11,960 bases of DNA, taken from assembly GCA_035620515.1 (NCBI GenBank), contig DASPGR010000367.1:1-11960 (forward strand). Reading direction: 5' to 3'. Source of the stretch: SG8-41 sp035620515 (lineage in GTDB: Bacteria; Pseudomonadota; Gammaproteobacteria; Burkholderiales; SG8-41). The notes beneath the pieces were generated by a model that made no database searches, was not told the origin of the DNA, and saw only the letters and a program-made list of their open reading frames with translations. Shown in pieces: positions 6,212 through 11,960 of this stretch. Made by a program: the position numbers and the translations under genes. Numbering within the stretch: the first letter of the stretch is position 1; each line of letters begins with the position of its first letter.

Positions 6212-8212
6212 GTGCAGCAACGCTCTCCAGGCGCACTTCTCCAACAGGCTCAGCGGCTGCACCAGGCGGGCGATCTTGACGCTGCTCAAGCCCTGTATCG
6301 CCAAGTGCTCGAGCGCGCGCCGAATCACCCCCAGACGCTCTATCTCCTTGGGACCGCGCTCCTCCAGTTAGGGCAAGCGGAGCAGGCGCTCGGGCACCTC
6401 GAGCGCGCGGCTCGCGGCTTGCGCAATGAGTCCCGTGTGGTGGGAAACCTGGCCCAGGCCTACTTCGCGCTCAGCCGCTATGCCGAGGCGCAAGAGGCTT
6501 TTCGCAAGGCAAGCCGTATCGATCCGCGAAACGTCAATTTTCACGTCGGGGCCGCCAGTGCCGTCGCGATGCAGGGAAACCTTGCCGAAGCCGAAGCCTT
6601 GTTGCGCAGGCTTGCGGACCGCTTTCCCGGCTCCGCGTTGGTCTGGCTCAATCTGGGCAACGCGCTGCGCGACCAGAAGCGCCCCGAGGAGTCGCTCGCT
6701 TGCTACACCAAGGCAATCGGCTTCGATCCCCGATTGTCCGAGGCCCACAACAACCTCGGAAGCGTGCTTCACGCGCTATACAGGTTCGACGCAGCGGAAC
6801 AAGCGTACCGAGCGTCTATCGCGACCGATCCGGACTACATCGCGGCACGATACAACCTCGCGTCGGTTCTCATCGACGTCGGTCGTTTCCGTGAAGCCGA
6901 GATCGTCTGCCGTGATCTCGTCGCACAGGCCCCGGCATCGGTCATGGCGCACACTTTTCATGGGGCCGCACTGACCCACCAGGGGCGGCTGCTGGAAGCG
7001 CTGAAATGCCACCGGACCGCTGCAGAACTTGCGCCGCAAGACGCGAAGGTCATCGAGAATTATGCCGGCGCACTCGCCGATATCGGCGACTTGAGCGGGG
7101 CACTGAGCGGCTTCGCGCGCGCATTGGCATTCGACCCGGCCTCGGTGTCGCCCCGCCAGTTGCTCGCGACCACTCTGCTGTCTCATGGCTGCCTGGTGGA
7201 GGGCTGGGCCTACTATGCGCACCGTTCGGCGTTCATCCGCTTTTGCAACGGACGTCCCGACATTCGCTTGTCGCGGACGCTCCCTCCCGAGCTCCGCGGC
7301 AGCCACGTTCTGCTCCTGCGCGAGCAGGGTCTGGGCGACGAGATCTTCTTCCTGCGTTACGCGCGCCTGCTCACTGCCGCCGGCGCTCGAGTGAGCTACA
7401 TCGCCAGCGCGAAGCTGCGCCCGATCCTCGCCCGCGCCGCCGACCTGGACGAGGTCAGGGACGAAACCGAACCGGAGCCCCAGGCGGAGGCCCCGATGCT
7501 GCTCGCGGACCTGCCGCACGCGCTGAGTCAACATCCCACCAATCCGTTGCGGCCGGTGCTCCCCATGGAGCACGAGATCAATTCGGCTGAATCGTCGCTT
7601 GGGATGCCCTTCCTATGCCCCCTGGTTCCGCCAAGCCTGGAGCTATCGCCGCTGACGGAGTGTCTCGCCGCCATGAGCCAACGCCTGGCCTCGGCCGGCA
7701 GCCCCCCCTATATCGGCTTGACCTGGCAGGCCGGCATCGCGCCCGCAGCACAGCGCGACGGTGCCGCCTGGAATCTTTACAAGAGAACGGAGATAGAGCC
7801 GCTTGCCGCGGCGCTTCAGGGCGTTCATGGCACGTTCCTCGCGCTCCAGCGCAATCCGGGCGCCGGCGAGATCGAAGCGTTCTCGCGAATCCTCGGGCGC
7901 CGACTGCATGATTTCTCCGATCTCAACGAGGATCTGGAGAACATGCTCGCGTTGCTGGCGCTCATCGACGAGTATGTCGGTGTGAGCAATACCAACATCC
8001 ATCTGCGCGCGGCCGCGGGCAGGACGGCGCGCGTGCTCATCCCGGCCCCGGCCGAATGGTGGTGGATGGCTACCGGCGCGTCGTCGCCCTGGTTTCCCGG
8101 CTTCTCTCTCTATCGTCAAGGGCTCGACGGCGATTGGGGCGCGGCCCTCGCCCGCCTTCGCGAAGATCTGAACTGCGCCATTGAGGCGAAGCTGTCCGCG
8201 GCCGCGCGATAG
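6212..8212 (+). CDS. TPR protein with heptosyltransferase-like (GT9-like) C-terminal glycosyltransferase domain
   Basis: The protein has 666 residues. About nine TPR units span residues 5-310. They begin with QQAQRLHQAGDLDAAQALYR, which resembles the first TPR of the GT41 protein at 2073 and suggests common descent of the N-terminal halves. The C-terminal domain (about 355-655) is a GT-B half-pair: LLLREQGLGDEIFFLRYARL (about 366) is the first nucleotide-fold loop, IGLTWQAG (about 500) starts the second Rossmann fold, YVGVSNTNIHLRAAAG (about 588-603) replaces the DTxxxHL signature of GT9 enzymes, and WWWMATGASSPWFPGFSLYR closes the domain. This is a known architecture of uncharacterised bacterial TPR glycosyltransferases. 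The sugar donor and acceptor are not predictable, but the N-terminal TPRs suggest a protein or glycan-bearing partner. The start is GTG with AGGG upstream. There is no signal peptide, so it is probably cytosolic. A Cys-cluster gene follows after 33 bases. Confidence 0.85.
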   Translation: MQQRSPGALLQQAQRLHQAGDLDAAQALYRQVLERAPNHPQTLYLLGTALLQLGQAEQALGHLERAARGLRNESRVVGNLAQAYFALSRYAEAQEAFRKASRIDPRNVNFHVGAASAVAMQGNLAEAEALLRRLADRFPGSALVWLNLGNALRDQKRPEESLACYTKAIGFDPRLSEAHNNLGSVLHALYRFDAAEQAYRASIATDPDYIAARYNLASVLIDVGRFREAEIVCRDLVAQAPASVMAHTFHGAALTHQGRLLEALKCHRTAAELAPQDAKVIENYAGALADIGDLSGALSGFARALAFDPASVSPRQLLATTLLSHGCLVEGWAYYAHRSAFIRFCNGRPDIRLSRTLPPELRGSHVLLLREQGLGDEIFFLRYARLLTAAGARVSYIASAKLRPILARAADLDEVRDETEPEPQAEAPMLLADLPHALSQHPTNPLRPVLPMEHEINSAESSLGMPFLCPLVPPSLELSPLTECLAAMSQRLASAGSPPYIGLTWQAGIAPAAQRDGAAWNLYKRTEIEPLAAALQGVHGTFLALQRNPGAGEIEAFSRILGRRLHDFSDLNEDLENMLALLALIDEYVGVSNTNIHLRAAAGRTARVLIPAPAEWWWMATGASSPWFPGFSLYRQGLDGDWGAALARLREDLNCAIEAKLSAAAR

Positions 8213-8229
8213 TAGAATGACCTTTCTAC
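8212..8229 (+). repeat. Small inverted repeat between the TPR-GT9-like and Cys-cluster genes
   Basis: GTAGAA (8212-8217) and TTCTAC (8224-8229) are perfect complements around a six-base loop, beginning on the last base of the upstream stop codon. The stem is short and not GC-rich and lacks a following T run, so it is probably no terminator. It might affect coupling to the TTG start at 8246. Confidence 0.4.
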
Positions 8230-8245
8230 CAGAGCGGCCGCGATC

Positions 8246-8740
8246 TTGGCGAAATCCCCTTCTCCGCGCGAATGTCAGCCTTGCACCGGTTGCTGCGACG
8301 GATGGCTTCAGATCGTCGTAAACGGCGTTCCGGTCTATCCGGGTAAACCCTGCCCGCACAGCACGGGTTCGGGGTGCAACGACTACGCAAACCGTCCCGT
8401 CGATCCCTGCGTTCATTTCATCTGCGGCTGGCGCATGGACGGGAGTCCCTTGCCCGACTGGATGAAGCCCAACATTGCGAAGGTGATCGTGCTCTTCAAC
8501 CAGCACACCTGGCGCGGCCTGCCCGTCGATGTCGCAGTTCCCGTCGGCAGGAAAATCCCGCCGCGTTCACTGGAATGGCTGCAGCGCTTCGCAGAGGCCA
8601 ACAACCGAATGCTGCTTTATTCGGAGCAGATCGTGGAGAACGGGGTCTACACGAAGCAGCAGTCGGTCTCCGCCTTCGGTCCGCCCGAATTCCAGCACGA
8701 GATGGCCGAGCTCGCGGCCCGCGGAGAGAAGCTCATGTGA
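8246..8740 (+). CDS. Small cysteine-cluster protein, YkgJ-like (CxxCxxCC)
   Basis: The protein has 164 residues. Its first 62 residues hold eight cysteines: Cys10, 13, 16 and 17 form a CxxCxxCC motif, followed by Cys36 (in PGKPCPHS), Cys44 (GSGCNDY), Cys55 and Cys60 (PCVHFICGW). This is the pattern of the YkgJ family, described as a putative zinc- or iron-binding cluster of unknown function. The rest (64-164) is mixed and has no motif I know. There is no signal peptide or membrane segment, so it is likely cytosolic. The start is TTG at 8246. A stop in frame at 8213 limits the choice, there is no ATG before residue 63, and no good ribosome site is seen. It follows the TPR-GT9-like gene by 33 bases on the same strand, so the two are probably co-transcribed. 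The family call is moderately sure. The biochemical role is unknown. Confidence 0.8.
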   Translation: MAKSPSPRECQPCTGCCDGWLQIVVNGVPVYPGKPCPHSTGSGCNDYANRPVDPCVHFICGWRMDGSPLPDWMKPNIAKVIVLFNQHTWRGLPVDVAVPVGRKIPPRSLEWLQRFAEANNRMLLYSEQIVENGVYTKQQSVSAFGPPEFQHEMAELAARGEKLM

Positions 8741-8759
8741 GTCCGCGACGTTCGCGGAC
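8741..8759. terminator. Perfect hairpin just after the Cys-cluster stop, between convergent genes
   Basis: GTCCGCGA (8741-8748) and TCGCGGAC (8752-8759) form a perfect eight-base stem around CGT. The stem begins on the base right after the TGA. No T run follows on either strand, so it is not a classical intrinsic terminator. Its place in the 70-base gap between convergent genes suits transcript-end formation or 3'-end protection. Confidence 0.5.
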
Positions 8760-8810
8760 GAGTCACGCCGTGTCCCCGAGCACCCTCTTCCGGTCCCGGC
8801 GCGCGAATGC

Positions 8811-9407
8811 CTAGCGCTTGCGCTCGACCATGACCCAGAAGCCCATGGGCATGGGATCGAAGACCATCAGCTCGAAGCGCTCGGTAATCTTGGGCAGCCA
8901 CCAGTCCGGGGGCTGCTGGATGAGGTGGGCATTGCGGCCATCGGGCAGCACCTTCATCGCCGCCTGGGTGTGAACCGTAAAGATGCCGTGACGCAACGTG
9001 ACGCGCTTCAGATCGTCCAGCACGTTGTCGAGCAGGTCGGGCTCGATGTGCTCGAGCACGTCAATGCACACGACGAACTGGCAGGGCTCCGGGGGTTTCG
9101 ACCACTTCGGAACCGCGGGATCGTAATGATGGATCTCGATGGGGGTCTGGATATGCTGGCTCAAGGTTTCGCCGAAGCGCCCCTTGCCGGCGCCGTAATC
9201 GAGGATTTCGGTCACCCCCATCTGGCGGATCAGGTCCGCGAAGACCGGCGCATACACGACCGACGCGACGCCATAATCGGGGTTTTCGTGCAGCTTGCGC
9301 TGCATTTCTCGATACTCGTCGGTAATAAGCATGGCGCTGGCGAATGAGGATTCCGAGTCACTATCATCGGGACATCCGTTCGCATCGTCAATGGCGAAAG
9401 TCGCCAT
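8811..9407 (-). CDS. Class I SAM-dependent methyltransferase
   Basis: The protein has up to 198 residues. Motif I of the Rossmann methyltransferase fold is plain: TEILDYGAGKGRFGETL (about 65-81). It is followed by the acidic strand HHYDPAV and the motif-IV-like CIDVLEHIEP with DLKRVTLRHGIFTVHTQ. The DVLEHI segment is common in small-molecule and sugar-modifying class I enzymes. The acceptor cannot be read from the sequence. The start is uncertain: the ATG at 9407 adds an acidic, Ser/Asp-rich lead of 25 residues before MLITDEYREMQRKLHENPDY, which looks like the true domain start (ATG at 9332). Neither has a clear ribosome site. The gene lies 41 bases after the GT-B glycosyltransferase on the same strand, so one transcript is likely and a sugar or glycan substrate is a fair inference. 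It converges with the Cys-cluster gene. Confidence 0.85.
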   Translation of the reverse strand: MATFAIDDANGCPDDSDSESSFASAMLITDEYREMQRKLHENPDYGVASVVYAPVFADLIRQMGVTEILDYGAGKGRFGETLSQHIQTPIEIHHYDPAVPKWSKPPEPCQFVVCIDVLEHIEPDLLDNVLDDLKRVTLRHGIFTVHTQAAMKVLPDGRNAHLIQQPPDWWLPKITERFELMVFDPMPMGFWVMVERKR

Positions 9408-9448
9408 TTTTCAACCGGATGATCTACGCCGGCTGGGCGGCGTGAACT

Positions 9449-10492
9449 TCAGGAGGATCCCGCCGACGCCAGGTGCTCGAGCAGTTCGCGCCACTGCCGG
9501 CCGATTCCCTCCGCCGCATGCTTTTCCGCGATCAGTGCCTGGCCGCGCCGGATGCGCGCGCGCACCTCGATTCTGTTCGCCAGGGCCCACCGAATGCCTT
9601 CGATCGCGTCGCCGCCAAGCCACGCAGCGTCCGAGAATGCCTGATAGCTGTGCACGGGACTGGCAATGGCGAATCGCCCGGCGTTCAGCGTTTCGGCGAT
9701 CCGGTTTGCCGACACGCCGGCCTTGATTGGGTCCGAAGGGTCGCTCGGAATCAGCACCAGATCGGTCCTGCGCAGCGCGCCGGCCATCGCCTCCAGGGAC
9801 CATTCGATAAAGCGCGCTTCGAGCGCAGGCCGACAGCGCGCCTCGATTTGCTGCGTAACCTCCTCCGCTCCGGCGCCGGCCTCCGTGACGACAGTCAGCC
9901 GGCAAGGCACCTCCCGCGCAAAACGAACCAGGCTGTCGAGCCACAAGTCCAGGTAGCGAAGATTGGCGGGATGCCCGAACCAGAGCAGCCGGAGTCTTCC
10001 CGCGGGCGCGAACTCTGGATTTCTCGGCGCGCCCAGGACGGCGTCCTCGATGATGAGCGGCCGGCCGGAAACGTGAGGCGCCATCAGTTCCGCCATGCGC
10101 TCCGAGTTGACCACCACGACATCGGAGATCTTCAGCACTTCCGAGTAGAACGACTGGACTTGCGCCGACTTCGCGAACGGATAGTCGCAGATGTCCATGA
10201 CCAGGGGGCAGCCGCTCTGCCGCGCTCGCACGCAAGCCTCGCGCCACGGCTGCGGCGGGACGTCGAAGTAGAACTTCGGCACGATGCAGACGTTGGTGAG
10301 GCTCCAGTCGATGTCCGGGTCCGCGCCGGGATTCCAGAAGGTGTTCTCGTTTCCACGCCGCTTCCATTCGATCGCGGCGACGGCAACGCGCATCCTGACG
10401 CTCGCCATCCGGTAACCCAGGAGCGCCTGCTCGGGCTCCTGGCCGGAGGCAAGCGCCGCGACCTCGGGGGGGACGATCCAAAGCGCCCTCAT
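9449..10492 (-). CDS. GT-B glycosyltransferase, GT4-like
   Basis: The protein has 347 residues. The N-terminal half has alternating hydrophobic strands (MRALWIVPPEV; CPLVMDICDYPF; SDVVVVNSERMAELM at about 124-138). The C-terminal half restarts with RLRLLWFGHPANLRYLDLW (about 166), the inter-domain strand typical of GT4-type enzymes. It continues with LVLIPSDPSDPIKAGVSANR and IAETLNAGRFAIASPVHSY, the equivalent of the donor-site helix. There is no signal peptide or membrane span. A GGGAGG site (10506-10501) eight bases before the ATG at 10492 fixes the start. Another minus-strand frame over the same bases (9411-10481) is slightly longer, but it is Arg/Gly-rich without strand pattern, so I take it as a shadow. 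The predicted role is sugar transfer to a nucleotide-sugar acceptor in surface or protein glycan assembly. Donor and acceptor are unknown. The gene heads a likely two-gene unit with the methyltransferase. Confidence 0.82.
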   Translation of the reverse strand: MRALWIVPPEVAALASGQEPEQALLGYRMASVRMRVAVAAIEWKRRGNENTFWNPGADPDIDWSLTNVCIVPKFYFDVPPQPWREACVRARQSGCPLVMDICDYPFAKSAQVQSFYSEVLKISDVVVVNSERMAELMAPHVSGRPLIIEDAVLGAPRNPEFAPAGRLRLLWFGHPANLRYLDLWLDSLVRFAREVPCRLTVVTEAGAGAEEVTQQIEARCRPALEARFIEWSLEAMAGALRRTDLVLIPSDPSDPIKAGVSANRIAETLNAGRFAIASPVHSYQAFSDAAWLGGDAIEGIRWALANRIEVRARIRRGQALIAEKHAAEGIGRQWRELLEHLASAGSS

Positions 10493-10509
10493 TTCACCGG
10501 CCTCCCGTG

Positions 10510-10554
10510 GTCCGTGTGCTCAGCAGCCAGCGCTCCGGAGCGGGCCGCACGGAC
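10510..10554. repeat. Nested inverted repeats upstream of the glycosyltransferase
   Basis: The outer arms GTCCGTGTG (10510-10518) and CGCACGGAC (10546-10554) pair over nine positions, with one G-T wobble on the plus strand. Between them lies the 12-base perfect palindrome CGCTCCGGAGCG (10531-10542). The structure lies in the 124-base gap between the aldo/keto reductase stop and the glycosyltransferase ATG, just before the latter's ribosome site. It could end the upstream transcript, act as a protein-binding site, or be a leader structure. No T run follows on the minus strand. Confidence 0.45.
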
Positions 10555-10616
10555 GCCAGGCTGCGCGCTCGATGCGTCCCAGCCGGCGCTCGTCCGTCGG
10601 AGAATTGCAGCGGTGC

Positions 10617-11621
10617 CTAGATGCCCAGGCCAGCGAGCTGCTTCTCCGGATAGCGCGTGCCCGATGCGGCGTTGAGGGGGAACGCCTTGTCCAGCTGTGC
10701 GAGATCGTCCTTCGTCAGCTTGACATCGGCCGCGGCGCAGTTCTGCTCGAGGTAGGTCCGCCGCTTGGTGCCGGGAATTGGCACGATGTCCTCGCCCTGC
10801 GCGAGAAGCCAGGCAAGCGCGACCTGCGCCGCGGTGCATTTTTTCGCCACGGCGATTTTTTCGAGCGGCGCCAGCAGTTCCGCGTTCTTGCCGATATTGT
10901 CAGGACTGAAGCGCGGATGCTCGCGCCGGCGGTCCTTCGCGATGAGGGCGTCCAGCGTCTTGATGGTCGCCGTGAGAAAGCCGCGGCCGAGCGGCGAATA
11001 GGCCATGTAGCCGATGCCGAGCTCGCGGCAGGCCGGAAGGATCTCCTTCTCCACGTCCCGGCTCCACAGCGAATATTCGGTCTCGACTGCGGTCAGCGGA
11101 TGCACCCTGTGCGCGCGCCGGATGGTCTGCGCGCCGGCCTCGCAGATCTGGAGGTAGCGCACCTTGCCTTGCTCGACGAGCTTCTTCATCGCGCCCACGG
11201 TATCCTCGATCGGCACGGTCTTGTCCACGCGATGCAGGCCGTAGATGTCGATCACGTCCACGCCGAGCAACTTCAGGCTCTTCTCGCACGCCTGGGGTAC
11301 GTAGTCGGGATGGCCCCCGGTGAGCGCCGGGGCTCCGCCCGCGTCGCCGCGTGCAGCCAGCGCGAGATTTCCGAATTTCGTTGCAATGAGGACCTTGTCG
11401 CGCTTGCCCTTGATCGCTCGTCCGATGAGCTGCTCGTTGACCCCGTTGCCGTACGCATCCGAGGTCACCACGAGATTGACGCCGAGGTCGATCGCGCGAT
11501 GGATGGTGGCAATCGACTCCTCGTCGTTGGGCTCGCCATAGCTGATCGACATGCCCATGCAGCCCAGTCCAACCGCCGAAACCTGCGGTCCGTTCTTGCC
11601 CAGCTTGCGCTTTTGCATCAT
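10617..11621 (-). CDS. Aldo/keto reductase family protein with altered catalytic tetrad
   Basis: The protein has 334 residues, normal for the family: an NAD(P)H-dependent (beta/alpha)8 barrel that reduces aldehydes and ketones. N-terminal KLGKNGPQVSAVGLGCMGMS, KFGNLAL, YGLHRVDKTVPIEDTVGAM, TEYSLWSRDVEKEILPACRE, YSPLGRGFLTAT, IPIPG-like VPIPGTKRRTYLEQN and the end GTRYPEKQLAGLGI are all family hallmarks. Of the Asp-Tyr-Lys-His tetrad, Tyr57 (SDAYG), Lys82 and His130 are present. The Asp expected five residues before the Tyr is Val52 (NLVVTSDAYG where relatives have a DTSDAYG-type motif). Asp55 is nearby but off register. The enzyme may be impaired or use another residue. Two ATGs in a row open the gene, with AGGAGG (11632-11627) five bases before the first. 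It lies downstream of a fumarylacetoacetate-hydrolase-family gene, possibly in the same operon. Confidence 0.92.
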   Translation of the reverse strand: MMQKRKLGKNGPQVSAVGLGCMGMSISYGEPNDEESIATIHRAIDLGVNLVVTSDAYGNGVNEQLIGRAIKGKRDKVLIATKFGNLALAARGDAGGAPALTGGHPDYVPQACEKSLKLLGVDVIDIYGLHRVDKTVPIEDTVGAMKKLVEQGKVRYLQICEAGAQTIRRAHRVHPLTAVETEYSLWSRDVEKEILPACRELGIGYMAYSPLGRGFLTATIKTLDALIAKDRRREHPRFSPDNIGKNAELLAPLEKIAVAKKCTAAQVALAWLLAQGEDIVPIPGTKRRTYLEQNCAAADVKLTKDDLAQLDKAFPLNAASGTRYPEKQLAGLGI

Positions 11622-11681
11622 TTACTCCTCCTCGCGTGAATGGTGAAAGGAAAGCCAGAAATGGAAACAGCGAATTGTGCT

Positions 11682-11710
11682 GGTTGCCCTGTTGCCGATT
11701 TCCTGTTGCC
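11682..11710. repeat. Short direct repeats upstream of the aldo/keto reductase
   Basis: CCTGTTGCC occurs at 11688-11696 and again at 11702-11710, with a related GGTTGCC at 11682-11688. All fall in the 92-base gap between the hydrolase stop and the reductase ATG. They may be operator half-sites or chance. Confidence 0.3.
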
Positions 11711-11713
11711 TGC

Positions 11714-11960
11714 CTACTTCGAATACGTGACGGTCAAGTCTCCGACGCCGTCCACGTGGCCTTCGAGACGGTCGCCCGGCTTGACCGGCCCCACGCCCGC
11801 AGGCGTGCCCGACATGATGAGATCTCCCGCGCGCAGGGTAATGAGCCGCGAAAGGTACGAGATCATTTCCGGCACGTTCCATATCATCTCGGAAAGGTCG
11901 CCGCTTTGCCTGGCCGCGCCGTTTACCTTGAGCCAGATCGCGCCCTTCGCCGGGTGGCCC
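11714..11960 (-). CDS. Fumarylacetoacetate hydrolase (FAH) family protein, C-terminal 81 residues only
   Basis: The last 81 residues are inside the window, ending at a TAG (11716-11714). The start lies beyond the right edge. Visible segments are GHPAKGAIWLKVNGAARQSG, DLSEMIWNVPEMISYLSRLI, then TLRAGDLIMSGTPAGVGPVK and the final GDGVGDLT-like turn VDGVGDLTVTYSK. SGTPAGVGPV and the L-x-PGD turn are characteristic of the FAH fold. The variant resembles fumarylpyruvate or acylpyruvate hydrolases, which split C-C bonds of 2,4-diketo acids in aromatic breakdown. The metal-binding Asp/Glu residues are in the missing part, so the exact substrate is open. It is followed by the aldo/keto reductase after 92 bases on the same strand. 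Confidence 0.85.
   Translation of the reverse strand, partial: GHPAKGAIWLKVNGAARQSGDLSEMIWNVPEMISYLSRLITLRAGDLIMSGTPAGVGPVKPGDRLEGHVDGVGDLTVTYSK

Noticed and set aside
5861..6328. A 155-residue minus-strand frame across the porin and TPR-GT9-like intergenic region.
   Set aside because: It starts inside the first TPR of the plus-strand gene, ends at the porin start, and its sequence resembles no family I know. The stretch is more likely non-coding.
7643..8506. A 287-residue minus-strand frame.
   Set aside because: It spans the ends of two well-supported plus-strand genes and has the composition of an antisense shadow.
9411..10481. A 356-residue minus-strand frame, longer than the glycosyltransferase frame it overlaps.
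   Set aside because: Its translation is Arg/Gly/Ala-rich without strand or helix pattern, while the overlapping frame 9449-10492 shows GT-B motifs and a good ribosome site. It is a GC-driven shadow.
10572..11639. A 355-residue plus-strand open frame.
   Set aside because: It is antisense to the clearly recognisable aldo/keto reductase and has no motif of its own.

Overview
The window looks like a chromosomal stretch from a GC-rich Gram-negative proteobacterium, most likely a betaproteobacterium. The main pointer is the Porin_4-type general porin at 4629-5861, with its lipoprotein-free signal peptide and C-terminal Phe. GC-rich codon use throughout agrees. This is a judgement from protein style, not from a marker gene. 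Ten protein-coding genes can be supported, two of them cut by the window edges. I see no RNA gene, CRISPR array, insertion sequence or phage gene.

Left part (1-4544): a minus-strand ECF sigma factor (1351-1860) overlaps by ATGA the start of a minus-strand O-GlcNAc-transferase-like gene (SPINDLY type, TPRs plus GT41). That second gene runs off the left edge. Divergent from the sigma factor is a second, complete TPR-GT41 gene (2073-4544, TTG start). So an ECF sigma factor sits between two intracellular protein-O-glycosyltransferase-like genes, and no anti-sigma factor is visible.

Middle (4545-8740): a strong bidirectional hairpin terminator separates the second GT41 gene from a convergent porin gene. 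A non-coding stretch of about 350 bases follows. Then comes a plus-strand pair: a third TPR protein with a heptosyltransferase-like (GT9-like) C-terminal domain (6212-8212) and a small eight-cysteine YkgJ-like protein (8246-8740).

Right part (8811-11960): all genes are on the minus strand. In transcription order they are a fumarylacetoacetate-hydrolase-family gene (5' part outside the window), an aldo/keto reductase whose catalytic-tetrad Asp appears to be Val, a GT-B glycosyltransferase and a SAM methyltransferase. The last two are probably one unit. The first two look like general metabolism and probably mark the edge of the glycosylation locus.

Taken together, five of the ten genes concern sugar transfer or modification: two TPR-GT41, one TPR-GT9-like, one GT-B and one methyltransferase. 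The reading I favour is a protein or surface-glycan glycosylation island with its own ECF sigma factor. Its acceptor protein is not evident. The porin, the flagellin elsewhere, or cytosolic proteins are all possible, and none is shown by this sequence.
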